Shown: positions 27,320 to 35,670 of the stretch, one piece after another
How positions within the stretch are numbered: the stretch's first letter is position 1
Layout of the letters: each line of letters opens with the position of its first letter
Origin: Anaerohalosphaera lusitana
GTDB lineage: Bacteria > Planctomycetota > Phycisphaerae > Sedimentisphaerales > Anaerohalosphaeraceae
Direction of reading: 5' to 3'
Length of the DNA: 64,000 nt
Assembly (NCBI RefSeq): GCF_002007645.1
Contig: NZ_CP019791.1
Span: 806,001 to 870,000 of the forward strand
Position numbers and translations under genes: made by a program
The notes under the pieces: generated by a model
Databases searched by the model: none
The model's input: the letters and a program-made list of their open reading frames with translations, nothing else
What the model was told of the DNA's origin: nothing

Positions 27320-27892
27320 ATGACAGATTCTGGGCTTTTAACGAACTTCACCGATACGGTTCAAGTGAAGTTCAAATTTCTGGAGAAAAAATTTGGATTT
27401 ACCTTAGTAGGTATCGATAGGCAAGCACGAACTGCTTGCGTAAGTTATCAATCTGAAAATGTTTTATTGCAAATCACTTACAATCTAGTTGATTGGGAAA
27501 TAGGCGTAACATTTCGACATAAAGACGAAGAGCCATTATTCGATAAATTCGATTTATTGTACGCTGCCGAGTGTCAATCTGTCGATTTCGGCGTGGCTTT
27601 TTCACCTGAGATGATATGCACATGGCTTGATAAGCTAACGGTAATTTTGAAAACAAAGGGCCACGGCTATTTGGTAGGTGACAAGAAGGCGTACCGTAAT
27701 TTACGTAAATTAGCAAATCGCAGGCGGAATCTACAAAAGCAAAAACTTGCTCTGGATAGCTTGCGAGACGAATTTGACAGAGCTTGGCAGGACAAGAATT
27801 ACCACCGAGTTGTAGATTTGTTGGCTCCCTACTCCGACTTGTTGACTCACACAGAAAAGGCAAAATTGGACTATGCTAAGCGCCACGCATAA
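27320..27892 (+). CDS. Hypothetical protein in the RHS/HINT island
   Basis: 190 residues from the ATG at 27320. The frame extends back to 27239, but that part overlaps a HINT-like DNA scrap, so the inner start is preferred. The N-terminal half looks like an alpha/beta domain (KFLEKKFGFTLVGIDRQ, LLQITYNLVDWEIGVTFRH); the C-terminal half is a basic coiled-coil (LRKLANRRRNLQKQKLALD). No family was recognised. Size, AT-rich codons and place among RHS/HINT fragments make it a candidate immunity-type cassette gene; this is inference only. Confidence 0.6.
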   Translation: MTDSGLLTNFTDTVQVKFKFLEKKFGFTLVGIDRQARTACVSYQSENVLLQITYNLVDWEIGVTFRHKDEEPLFDKFDLLYAAECQSVDFGVAFSPEMICTWLDKLTVILKTKGHGYLVGDKKAYRNLRKLANRRRNLQKQKLALDSLRDEFDRAWQDKNYHRVVDLLAPYSDLLTHTEKAKLDYAKRHA

Positions 27893-27956
27893 GTATAACC
27901 TTTACAATCATTGAACCAGCAAAACTATTATAGCGACCTTTATGACTTGATTGAAC

Positions 27957-28598
27957 ATGAAAAGAATAATTGAAAACAAGCAAATAAGGGGTTGGCGGAC
28001 ATTCACACTCATTCTTTATAGAGGCGGTCCCCAGTGGATTGCCTATAATGAACTTGATTTTGAACACAGGAAAGAATGGGATGCTTTTGAGTCTATTCTT
28101 CTGAAGCTTTCTGAGGATAAAAATCTCTTAGTCTGTGGATCTTTCAGTGCTGATTTCAGAAATAAAGCATACTATTTTCATGCTGATGCTAAAGATTGTT
28201 GGACTGGGGCCTGTTTGGCTCAAACTGAATCGGACTTACATGACTTGTTAATTCACCACCCGGATGAATATTATTCATTTGTGGTTGTTGCCAGGGATGT
28301 AGATGCGGAAACGTTAACTAATGTTTTAGGTCCGCACCTCGCCAAATCAGTTCCAATTTGTGATTTGGTAGTGGGGCATGACGAAATATTTTGTGGCGTT
28401 GAGGAATGCATTGACCGAAACAGGGCTGAACTTGTGTGCCATGTGGATGACTACGACTCCATTGTTGGCCTCATAACCACTTTACTGAGCGAATATCAGG
28501 TTGCCAAAAAGCCTATAATAGATTCAAGTGATCAAGTAACTATCCTGAGTAGCAAGGCTTTGTGGGAACAAATGAAAAAAATCATTTTTAGACATTAG
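27957..28598 (+). CDS. Hypothetical protein in the RHS/HINT island
   Basis: 213 residues from the ATG at 27957 (a TTG two codons upstream is an alternative; neither has a clear ribosome site). The protein is soluble and acidic, with no signal peptide, and contains FTLILYRGGPQWIAYNELDF, a Cys-containing LVCGSFSADFRNKAYYFHAD, and Asp-rich strands DLVVGHDEIF and HVDDYD. I do not recognise a family. It lies 64 bases after the previous orphan gene and 36 before the next, on the same strand. Confidence 0.6.
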   Translation: MKRIIENKQIRGWRTFTLILYRGGPQWIAYNELDFEHRKEWDAFESILLKLSEDKNLLVCGSFSADFRNKAYYFHADAKDCWTGACLAQTESDLHDLLIHHPDEYYSFVVVARDVDAETLTNVLGPHLAKSVPICDLVVGHDEIFCGVEECIDRNRAELVCHVDDYDSIVGLITTLLSEYQVAKKPIIDSSDQVTILSSKALWEQMKKIIFRH

Positions 28599-28634
28599 AA
28601 GAAAGGTTAGCGACACCTCGCTTTAGAACAGATT

Positions 28635-28994
28635 GTGAAAGAACCAGTTATAATATGTGAAGGCCCTCTGGATGCGGACGTTTTTGAAAGTATTCAAGCT
28701 GCCGTGAGATATATTGAGCCCGTGGATGTGGCGGACGGAATATTTACTGGTTACGACAGCGAAGGTCGTCTGCTTGAAATCTTTCTGACAGATCCGACCA
28801 AGCCCCTGTATGGTCGAGATATTAACATTACGATAAAAGATGCGGAAAAGGTACCCAGTCATCAAGGGGAGCTGATCTGCGTTCTGCGGCACTTTCTGAA
28901 ATCGGTTCAAAAGAAGCCTGTTTCAGATAAGCAGGTTGATGCTATGTCTCTTGCTGAGTTAGTGGACGAGGCACTGAAATATAAAACCGATTAG
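28635..28994 (+). CDS. Small hypothetical protein in the RHS/HINT island
   Basis: 119 residues from a GTG at 28635. The sequence is soluble and mildly acidic, with short strands (PVIICEGPLDADVFESI, RLLEIFLTDPTKPLYG) and a helical, polar C-terminus (MSLAELVDEALKY). No known domain was recognised. Its stop codon is followed at once, in the same frame, by the HINT remnant at 28995, so the cassette junction lies exactly here. The call as a real gene rests on the clean frame and AT-rich codon use. Confidence 0.55.
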   Translation: MKEPVIICEGPLDADVFESIQAAVRYIEPVDVADGIFTGYDSEGRLLEIFLTDPTKPLYGRDINITIKDAEKVPSHQGELICVLRHFLKSVQKKPVSDKQVDAMSLAELVDEALKYKTD

Positions 28995-29303
28995 TTCCTT
29001 TTCTCGCTGGTCTGTGAAGTTGATGCCATTTACGTTCTGACGGTCGGCGACGAAGTCATCGAGACCACGGCCGAGCATCCGTTCTTTGTCAAGGGCAGGG
29101 GCTGGTACAAGGCCGGCGAGTTCAAGGCAGGCGATCTGCTCTGCGACGTCGCAGGCCGAGCCGTCACGCTCGACAAGATAGAAGTTGTCAAAACTACGAC
29201 CACCGTTTACAATCTTGAAGTAGCCGACGCACACACATACTTCGTCTCAGACGCCCAACTGCTGGTGCATAACAAACCGATGGGCGTTGCCGGTCTTACT
29301 TGA
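28995..29303 (+). pseudogene. Pretoxin HINT domain remnant (C-terminal half)
   Basis: The frame runs 102 codons without a start. It reads YVLTVGDEVIETTAEHPFFV, then GRGWYKAGEFKAGDLL and VYNLEVADAHTYFVSDAQ, ending in LLVHNK and a stop. This is the second half of the Hedgehog/intein-like HINT domain that precedes toxins in secreted polymorphic-toxin proteins. The N-terminal half with the splicing Cys is missing. GC rises sharply at its first codons, so it belongs with the RHS fragment at 25381 and not with the AT-rich genes between them. It is not expressed as it stands unless fused to the upstream gene. Confidence 0.8.
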
Positions 29304-29331
29304 TGAACTTTCTACTAGCCGTAAGGACCTT

Positions 29332-30783
29332 CTAGTCTTTGTATTTAATCTCGTAAAGTGTGAGTTTTGAGGGGTCTGGCAGGGGGCCATTGAGGGGTTT
29401 GTCACGGCGTGAGCCGAGGGATTCCCAGGCCATTACATATTTTGTGTTGTCGGTTCGGCTGCTGTTCTTGTCGATGCTAATGCGTCTGGTCATGCCGGGG
29501 AACTTGCTGGTGACTTTTGTGACCTGCGGCGGGAAGCGGCGGGGCAGGTCGACTGTTCCGATTTTTTCCAATTGCTCATCGAGCAGCCAGGTGCCTGAAC
29601 CGTATTTTACGTGCCTGTAATTCAGCGTCATCAGGCCGGTATCCACTCCGAGCGGTTTAACCTCACCCAGCCGGACATCTACACCCGGCAGGGTCCCATA
29701 GCCTTCGAAATACCAGCGGTGGTCCCAGTCTGTTAGTTTGTCGATGGCCCATTCGTTGTCTTCGTATCTGGCGGTGTATGCCTGGGTGTTGCCGTCGTCG
29801 TCGAACTTGTGGTAGGCAAGGACCGCTCTGCCGAGGTGGTCGAAACCGACCTTGCCGGATCCGTTGATGATCCCCCCCTGCGGCGGGATGGGGTCGACGA
29901 TCACGCCGGGGGTCTCAAGTGTGATGGGCAGTTCGACTTCTTTGCCTGCCGCGGTGTACCAGTTTACGAGGTCGGGGCTTTTGGCGTAGGACAGGTCGTG
30001 GTTGGTCGAGCAGTCGGGGGTTTGTCGCCAGACCCAGGACATGTGGAACCAGCCGTCAGGGCCGACTTTGGGGCCGAGGTAGTAGGCGTTGTTTTTATCT
30101 TGACCGTCGTGCAGGGGCGTGTCGAGCAGGCGGGACCATGTCTTTGTGTCGGTGTCGTAGACGTTGTATATGTTGTTGCCGTTGCCGCTGCCGCCGTGTC
30201 GGTAGCCGAAAACGAGTCGGCCGTCCGGGAGGGTTAGGAACTTTGGATATGTGACGCGATCTTCCAGTTCGCCGGTCATTTGTTCGACCAGGACGAGGGT
30301 AGAGATGTCGTAGGGTTCGGTGGAACGGAAGTAGGTGAGGTTGTTGCCGTGCATGTTGCCGCTGAGATGTATATAGCCGTCCCGATCGAGGGCCATGGTT
30401 ACGGAGTTGTGGCTGTCCCAGCCGAGGGTCGCGCTTGGTGCGGAGCCGCCGTGCGGGGGTTCCTTGCGCGGGGTTTGGGGGTGGAATTTCGTGAACTGTT
30501 CGTCGCCCAGCTTTCGCATGGCGACGGTCATTTGTCTGTCGGCGTTGTAATAGGCGGCGTACTGACGCTGGTCAGCGGTCATCAGGAAGAAACCCACCCT
30601 GTGACCCGGCCAGACTTTGTCGATGGTGATCTTGTCGGCCACGAAGGGTTTTTGAGCGTTCGGCAGTTCGGGGATGATTGTATTGCTGTCCGTTTCGGCT
30701 GCGATCACTGCCGGGTTGGGCAAAAGCGAAGCAATCAGCAGGATCGTGACAGCTATTAAAGTTGTTTGAGCGACAAATCTCAT
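29332..30783 (-). CDS. Secreted BNR-4 repeat protein (possible polysaccharide lyase)
   Basis: 483 residues with a signal peptide (about 1-29). The core has the BNR_4 pattern: GWDSHNSVTMALDRDGYIHL, SGNMHGNNLTYFRS, YRHGGSGNGNNIYNVYD, and a later WVWRQTPDCSTNHDLSYAKS. This beta-propeller-like family includes several uronic-acid or ulvan lyases and many uncharacterised secreted proteins. The role is probably in glycan degradation, but lyase activity is inference. It has its own promoter at 30841-30869 and is convergent with the RHS/HINT island. Confidence 0.85.
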   Translation of the reverse strand: MRFVAQTTLIAVTILLIASLLPNPAVIAAETDSNTIIPELPNAQKPFVADKITIDKVWPGHRVGFFLMTADQRQYAAYYNADRQMTVAMRKLGDEQFTKFHPQTPRKEPPHGGSAPSATLGWDSHNSVTMALDRDGYIHLSGNMHGNNLTYFRSTEPYDISTLVLVEQMTGELEDRVTYPKFLTLPDGRLVFGYRHGGSGNGNNIYNVYDTDTKTWSRLLDTPLHDGQDKNNAYYLGPKVGPDGWFHMSWVWRQTPDCSTNHDLSYAKSPDLVNWYTAAGKEVELPITLETPGVIVDPIPPQGGIINGSGKVGFDHLGRAVLAYHKFDDDGNTQAYTARYEDNEWAIDKLTDWDHRWYFEGYGTLPGVDVRLGEVKPLGVDTGLMTLNYRHVKYGSGTWLLDEQLEKIGTVDLPRRFPPQVTKVTSKFPGMTRRISIDKNSSRTDNTKYVMAWESLGSRRDKPLNGPLPDPSKLTLYEIKYKD

Positions 30784-30840
30784 TTTCTTTCCTTAAACTA
30801 AAATATGCAGTTACGGCGGTTAGGCTGTATTTTGTGCTGT

Positions 30841-30869
30841 ATGATACTCGATATTGGGGCGGTTGTAAA
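30841..30869 (-). promoter_or_regulatory. Predicted promoter for the BNR-4 gene
   Basis: On the minus strand TTTACA, a 17-base spacer and TATCAT, each one mismatch from consensus. The leader would be about 50 bases. Confidence 0.6.
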
Positions 30870-31001
30870 AGTCTATGTTTGCCGGTAATTGCCTCACTGG
30901 TCCTGGGTTGCGGATTTCGGTAGCGCGGAGGTGTAAATTGAATGTGGGTGCCACAGTCAATATGGCGATGGTATTTGTTCTGCTGGTAATTGGAAAGATA
31001 A

Positions 31002-31030
31002 TTGCCGTTGGGGTGGGGATGGGGTATAAT
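31002..31030 (+). promoter_or_regulatory. Predicted promoter upstream of the aldo/keto reductase gene
   Basis: TTGCCG, a 17-base spacer and TATAAT. Transcription from here would include the whole palindrome at 31055-31216 in a leader of about 195 bases. Together with the BNR-4 promoter this accounts for the gap 30784-31232. Confidence 0.55.
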
Positions 31031-31054
31031 GAAGTTTAGCTATGATCTTGTTCT

Positions 31055-31216
31055 AGAAGCGGTTTCAAAACTCAGATTTGCCTTTCGGCGGCCCTTTTTC
31101 CGTTCGGCTGCGTTGTGCAAAACCGTCAATAGAATAGCTATGGCCGGTTTTACACGCCTTGCCGACACGAAAAAATTGCTCGCCGGCAAGCCAAAAGCAG
31201 TTTTGAAACAGCTTCT
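31055..31216. repeat. 162-base imperfect palindrome (MITE-like or structured leader)
   Basis: The left arm (AGAAGCGGTTTCAAAACT at 31055) and right arm (AGTTTTGAAACAGCTTCT at 31199-31216) are reverse complements with one mismatch. The match continues inwards with gaps as far as GTGCAAAACCG (31115-31125) and CGGTTTTACAC (31145-31155). The centre is about 19 bases. A short ORF across it (31002-31229) is not credible as a gene. It ends 16 bases before the next start codon. Confidence 0.75.
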
Positions 31217-31232
31217 GATCTGGAGGTGAGGT

Positions 31233-32222
31233 ATGGAACGGCGTGATTTTTTGAAACGCGGTGTATTTACGACGGGGCTATTGACAATGGACAATCTCAA
31301 TCTTTTTGCTGATCCGAAAAATTGCCCGGTACGGACCGAACGGCGGCCGGGGTTTATTCCGAAACGCCAGTACGGCAAGACCGATCTTATGCTTTCGGTG
31401 ATCGGGTTCGGGGGCATTGTCGTGATGGGGCATGAACAAAATCAGGCCAACCGCATCGTGGCTGAGGCTTTCGAGCGGGGCGTGAACTATTATGACGTCG
31501 CGCCGTCGTATGGCGATACCGAGGCCGAGACCAAGCTGGGGCCGGCGCTGCAGCCGTATCGCGACCGGGCGTTCCTGGCGTGCAAGACGACCGAGCGGAC
31601 CTATGCGGGGGCGAAGGAAGAGTTCGAGGCCTCGCTGAAGCGGCTCAAGACCGATCATTTCGACCTGTATCAGCTTCACGCGATCACGGACGTGGAAAAG
31701 GATGTGGATGCAGCGTTCGCCGAGGACGGTGTGATGAAACTGCTGCGGGAGGAAAAGAAGAACGGCCGAATACGGTACCTGGGGTTTTCGGCGCATTCGC
31801 ATGCGGCGGCGCTGGCGGCGATGGACCGTTTCGATTTTGACTCGGTGCTGTTTCCGGTGAATTTTGCGGGGTATCTGGAGGGCGGGTTCAGTCCCGAGGT
31901 GATCGAGAAGGCCCGCGAAAAGCAGATGGCGATTTTGGCATTGAAGATGCTTGCGCGGCAGCGGGCGCCGAAGGAGGACCCGGTCCGCCGGCAGTATCCG
32001 AAGTGCTGGTATCAGCCGATTACGGATCCTGATGAGGCTAAGCTGGCGATGGCGTTTACGCTAAGTCAGCCGGTGACCGCTGCGATACCGCCGGGGCATG
32101 TGGATCTGTTTCGGATGGCGCTGGATGCGGCGACGGAGTTGGAACCGGTGACCGAACAGCAGATGCGGAAGCTGAAAAGCTGGGCGGCCGAGCTGAACCC
32201 GATCTTTTCGCATGAGGCGTGA
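31233..32222 (+). CDS. Aldo/keto reductase with Tat-like N-terminus
   Basis: 329 residues, preceded by GGAGGTGA. The start ERRDFLKRG is a Tat-type motif, although the following hydrophobic stretch is short. The AKR barrel shows YGKTDLMLSVIGFGGIVV, FERGVNYYDVAPSYGDTEA with the Asp and Tyr of the catalytic set, FLACKTTERTYAGAKEEF with the Lys, and HFDLYQLHAI with the His. These enzymes reduce carbonyls of sugars or other metabolites with NAD(P)H. Tat-bearing AKRs are common in planctomycetes. The substrate is unknown. Confidence 0.9.
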   Translation: MERRDFLKRGVFTTGLLTMDNLNLFADPKNCPVRTERRPGFIPKRQYGKTDLMLSVIGFGGIVVMGHEQNQANRIVAEAFERGVNYYDVAPSYGDTEAETKLGPALQPYRDRAFLACKTTERTYAGAKEEFEASLKRLKTDHFDLYQLHAITDVEKDVDAAFAEDGVMKLLREEKKNGRIRYLGFSAHSHAAALAAMDRFDFDSVLFPVNFAGYLEGGFSPEVIEKAREKQMAILALKMLARQRAPKEDPVRRQYPKCWYQPITDPDEAKLAMAFTLSQPVTAAIPPGHVDLFRMALDAATELEPVTEQQMRKLKSWAAELNPIFSHEA

Positions 32223-32269
32223 GCGGTTAGGATTTGCAGGAGGAATTTTCTAAAAACTCAGGAGTTGCT

Positions 32270-32686
32270 GTGCCAACATTGTTTAAGCCGATTTGTGTAA
32301 CGATAATTTGTTCTTTTGTCGGGGCATTGATTTCCTACGCGATTATTGTATTTGGGGACTTGTACTATGGAATGGCCAGTAGAGAGGTGTTTATTGGAAT
32401 AGGAGGGGTGGTTTTAAGCATTGCTGGAATCCACGCGTATAGTTTAATTGGAAGGCATAAGCCAAAGCCTTTAATGCTTGCTTTGGTGCCAATAATTACT
32501 TTTGTTTGTGTAATGATTTCATCTCTGGCTTATGGTTTTTTGTGTTATTTAGTTGCAAGTATAACGCCTATTAATGACATCTTCTGGGGCCTAATGGTGT
32601 ACATTGCGTTTTATGCCCCGAGCAATGTCTTTGTGCTCTATTATTTACTCATTCATCGTCATACTATGCCCCTGCCAGAAAAATGA
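32270..32686 (+). CDS. Small hypothetical membrane protein
   Basis: 138 residues from a GTG at 32270, which has AGGAG five bases upstream; a TTG at 32234 would add 12 residues. About four hydrophobic segments are visible (near residues 9-28, 42-58, 71-94 and 103-124). The DNA is AT-rich against its neighbours, which suggests recent acquisition. No family was recognised. Confidence 0.6.
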   Translation: MPTLFKPICVTIICSFVGALISYAIIVFGDLYYGMASREVFIGIGGVVLSIAGIHAYSLIGRHKPKPLMLALVPIITFVCVMISSLAYGFLCYLVASITPINDIFWGLMVYIAFYAPSNVFVLYYLLIHRHTMPLPEK

Positions 32687-32781
32687 ATCGGAAAGGGACG
32701 ACGGGAAATCGGAGACGAGATGGCGATTAAGCTGCTGCCTGCCCCTAATTTGGGTTGTGAAAATTCGGCGTTCTTTCCCCC

Positions 32782-32810
32782 TTCAAAATGGGTTTGTGTT
32801 CTGCTATAAT
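32782..32810 (+). promoter_or_regulatory. Predicted promoter for recJ
   Basis: TTCAAA, a 17-base spacer and TATAAT, about 85 bases before the recJ start codon. Confidence 0.5.
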
Positions 32811-32893
32811 GGGCGATAATTGTGTGGAATTTGGGGCAGGCGGGTCTTGAACGGGCTTGCCCGGAGAAAAAGCAGGTCTAATCAGGGATTAAA

Positions 32894-34636
32894 ATGAAGT
32901 CCGCCGCAGGGATGCAGTCAAAAAAGTGGAACCTACGCTCGATCAATCCTCTTGCTGATGAGTTTGCGTCGAAGCTGCGCATTCCCGGCTTTCTTGCCCA
33001 GGTGCTGTTGAATCGTGAGCTGGATACGCCTACGATCGCGGAAAAATTTCTCAATCCCAAGCTCAGCGACCTGATCGAGCCGGAGAAGATGCCCGGCGTG
33101 CCGAAAGCGGTCGAGAGGGTCGCGAAGGCGATCACGTCCAAAGAAAAGATAGCGATCTACGGCGATTACGACGTGGACGGCATCACCTCGACCGCGATAC
33201 TGTGGCACCTGCTGCGGATGGTCAACGCGAACGCGGAATACTACATCCCGCACCGGATCGACGAGGGCTACGGGCTGAATGCGGACGCGATCAGGCAGAT
33301 CGCCGAGAACGGGACCGATTTGCTGATCACGGTTGACTGCGGCATAAACGCGAATGACGAGATCGCGCTGGCGCGTGAGCTCGGGATGGACGTGATCGTG
33401 ACGGACCATCATCAGCTTCCCGACGAGCTGCCGGCGGCGACGGCGATCGCGCATCCACTGCTGGACGGCGACTATCCGAACCCGGATTCGGCAGGCGCGA
33501 TGGTCGCGTTCAAGCTCGCGTGGGCGATCGTCAACAAGGCCAAGCCCACCGCGCAGACGCCGCCCAAGCTGCGGCAGTTTTTGCTGAACGCGACGACGCT
33601 GGCGGCGATGGGCACAATCGCGGACGTGGTCGATCTGCGAAACGAAAACCGCATACTGACGTCGTACGGGCTGAAGGCTCTGCCGGACTCGAAACTGACC
33701 GGCATACGTGCGCTGATCGAGTCGGCGGACCTTACGGGCGAGACGCTGGACTCGTACCATATCGCGTTCCTGCTCGCGCCCATGCTGAACGCGGCGGGGC
33801 GAATGGGGCATGCGCGGCTGGCGGTCGAGCTGCTGACCAGCGATAACGAGATGGACTGCTTTCAGACAGCACGGTATCTGAAGGAGCAGAACAAGCTTCG
33901 CCAGAAGTGTCAGCGGGATATTTTTACGCAGGCTAAGGAGATGATCGGGCATGCCAAGCTGAATCATCCGGACCGCAAGACTATCGTGCTGGCGAAGGAG
34001 GAATGGCATACGGGCGTTATCGGCATCGTCGCATCGAAGGTTGTCGACCGCTATTACCGGCCTTGCATAATGCTGAACGCCGACGGCGAATTCGCGCAGG
34101 GGTCGGCACGTTCTATCGAGGGTTTCGATCTGTATGCGGCGCTGCAGGCGTGTTCGGAGCATCTGGAAACGTACGGCGGGCATACCATGGCGGCGGGGCT
34201 GAAGCTCAAGAAGGAAAATATCGCGGCGTTTACGCAGGCGTTCGAGGATTATGCACGCGAGAACATCCACCCCGACAAACTCGTCTCGATGCTGGACATC
34301 GACGCTTTGTGTCCGATCTCGGAATTCACCGAGTCCAGCGTGGGGCATTTGCGTCGACTCGAGCCGTTCGGCCAGGGCAACCCGAAGCCGGTCTTCGCAA
34401 CCAAGGCGGTGCACTGCATCTCGCCGCCTCGCAGAGTCGGCGCGAAGGGCGACCACCTGCAGATCGCGATATCGGATAATACTTCGGCGGTTCGGTGTAT
34501 TGGGTTCGGCATGGGTAAGCTCGAAAAGAAGCTCGTCGAGTCGGACTGCTTTCACGTCGCGTACGAGCCTCAGCTCAATACGTGGAACGGCAACACGTCG
34601 GTGCAGTTCGTGCTCAAGGACATCAGCTTCGAGTGA
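32894..34636 (+). CDS. recJ: Single-stranded-DNA-specific exonuclease RecJ
   Basis: 580 residues, a normal RecJ length. The DHH phosphoesterase motifs are present: GDYDVDG at residues 90-96, VDCGIN near 151, and DHH at 171-173. The DHHA1 domain ends with GGHTMAAGLKL near residue 432, and an OB-fold domain follows (RVGAKGDHLQIAI). RecJ degrades single-stranded DNA 5' to 3' in recombination and mismatch repair. An ATG at 32912 is a possible alternative start. It is convergent with the antiporter gene 16 bases downstream. Confidence 0.95.
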   Translation: MKSAAGMQSKKWNLRSINPLADEFASKLRIPGFLAQVLLNRELDTPTIAEKFLNPKLSDLIEPEKMPGVPKAVERVAKAITSKEKIAIYGDYDVDGITSTAILWHLLRMVNANAEYYIPHRIDEGYGLNADAIRQIAENGTDLLITVDCGINANDEIALARELGMDVIVTDHHQLPDELPAATAIAHPLLDGDYPNPDSAGAMVAFKLAWAIVNKAKPTAQTPPKLRQFLLNATTLAAMGTIADVVDLRNENRILTSYGLKALPDSKLTGIRALIESADLTGETLDSYHIAFLLAPMLNAAGRMGHARLAVELLTSDNEMDCFQTARYLKEQNKLRQKCQRDIFTQAKEMIGHAKLNHPDRKTIVLAKEEWHTGVIGIVASKVVDRYYRPCIMLNADGEFAQGSARSIEGFDLYAALQACSEHLETYGGHTMAAGLKLKKENIAAFTQAFEDYARENIHPDKLVSMLDIDALCPISEFTESSVGHLRRLEPFGQGNPKPVFATKAVHCISPPRRVGAKGDHLQIAISDNTSAVRCIGFGMGKLEKKLVESDCFHVAYEPQLNTWNGNTSVQFVLKDISFE

Positions 34637-34652
34637 TTGTGCGGCCGAGAGC

Positions 34653-35654
34653 TCATTTCATTATTTTCGGATCCCTGTGCACCATGTACGTCATGATGAA
34701 CGGGAACACCAGTGTCGTCACGAGTGTCATTACGACCAGGCTCGAATACAGCTTTGAATGGATCAGGCCGCTGCGGAAGGCCACCAGTGCAAGGGCCATC
34801 TCCAGTGCTCCGCGCGAGTTCATGCTCCACGAGATCAGGTGCAGTTGCTTATAGCTGAGGTCGAGGAAAAATTTCGTGAGGAACACGCCTGCGAATTTGC
34901 CCAGGGTCGCGATCGCGATAACCGCGACGAGTATCCAGGCGTTCATCACCAGCGACTGAAAGTCGAAGTGCAGGCCGATGGATACGAAAAAGAACGGCAC
35001 GAGGCAGACGTTGAGGACCTTCTCAAGATACACCATGGTTTTGGGTTCTCTGCCGACGACTCGCTTGATCGCGAGTCCGGCGAAGAAGCAGATGATCGAG
35101 GCGACGACCAGGAGCTGTTCATTGCTGCCGCCTTCTTCGATGAAGTACGTTATCAGCACGAACAGCGAGAGGCCGATCGTGTCGTCGATAAGGCCGGCGC
35201 CGATGAGTGCAGATCCGACGCGGGTGTTGAGCTTGTCCAGTTCCATCAGCACCTTTGCCCGGGTGGCTTCGGCGCTTATGCTCATGCATACGCCTACGAT
35301 CAGAGATGTAGACAGCTCGTAGCCCATCAGCCAGAACGCTGCCGCGCCGACGACCAGCGGAACGAATGCGGCGAACACAGCAATATAGGCGGCCTCTTCC
35401 TTTTCCTTGTAAAGCATACGCCAGGAGCTTTCCAGCCCCGCCATGAACATCAGTGCCAGCAGTCCGGCGTCTCCGATCATGGTGATGGTGTGCTCGTGGC
35501 CGCCGATGATCCTTTCGCGTATGGGCGGGTAAGCAAGCACCAGCCCCGCTATGATCAAGGCTACAACTGAGGGCAGGCGTATGTGCTCAGCAGCCCATTT
35601 GAAAACTGCCGCTAAGGCTATTACCGCAACCAGCGTAAAAGCCAGGTAAAACAT
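34653..35654 (-). CDS. Cation/proton antiporter (CPA2/KefB-like)
   Basis: 333 residues with about ten hydrophobic segments. The pattern is of the Na+/H+ exchanger domain: LPSVVALIIAGLVLAYPPI, LLALMFMAGLESSWRML (the conserved Gly-Leu-Glu loop), SISAEATRAKVLMEL and GAGLIDDTIGLSLFVLI with the Asp-Asp ion site. The protein lacks a C-terminal RCK/TrkA_N domain and is somewhat shorter than most CPA2 proteins. It should exchange Na+ or K+ for protons across the inner membrane. The PAP2 gene lies 16 bases upstream. Confidence 0.88.
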   Translation of the reverse strand: MFYLAFTLVAVIALAAVFKWAAEHIRLPSVVALIIAGLVLAYPPIRERIIGGHEHTITMIGDAGLLALMFMAGLESSWRMLYKEKEEAAYIAVFAAFVPLVVGAAAFWLMGYELSTSLIVGVCMSISAEATRAKVLMELDKLNTRVGSALIGAGLIDDTIGLSLFVLITYFIEEGGSNEQLLVVASIICFFAGLAIKRVVGREPKTMVYLEKVLNVCLVPFFFVSIGLHFDFQSLVMNAWILVAVIAIATLGKFAGVFLTKFFLDLSYKQLHLISWSMNSRGALEMALALVAFRSGLIHSKLYSSLVVMTLVTTLVFPFIMTYMVHRDPKIMK

Positions 35655-35670
35655 AACACCTCATTATTTA

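Noticed and set aside
31002-31229. 75-residue open frame before the aldo/keto reductase gene
   Set aside because: It begins at the -35 region of a predicted promoter and runs through a long palindrome; no ribosome site and no protein-like character.
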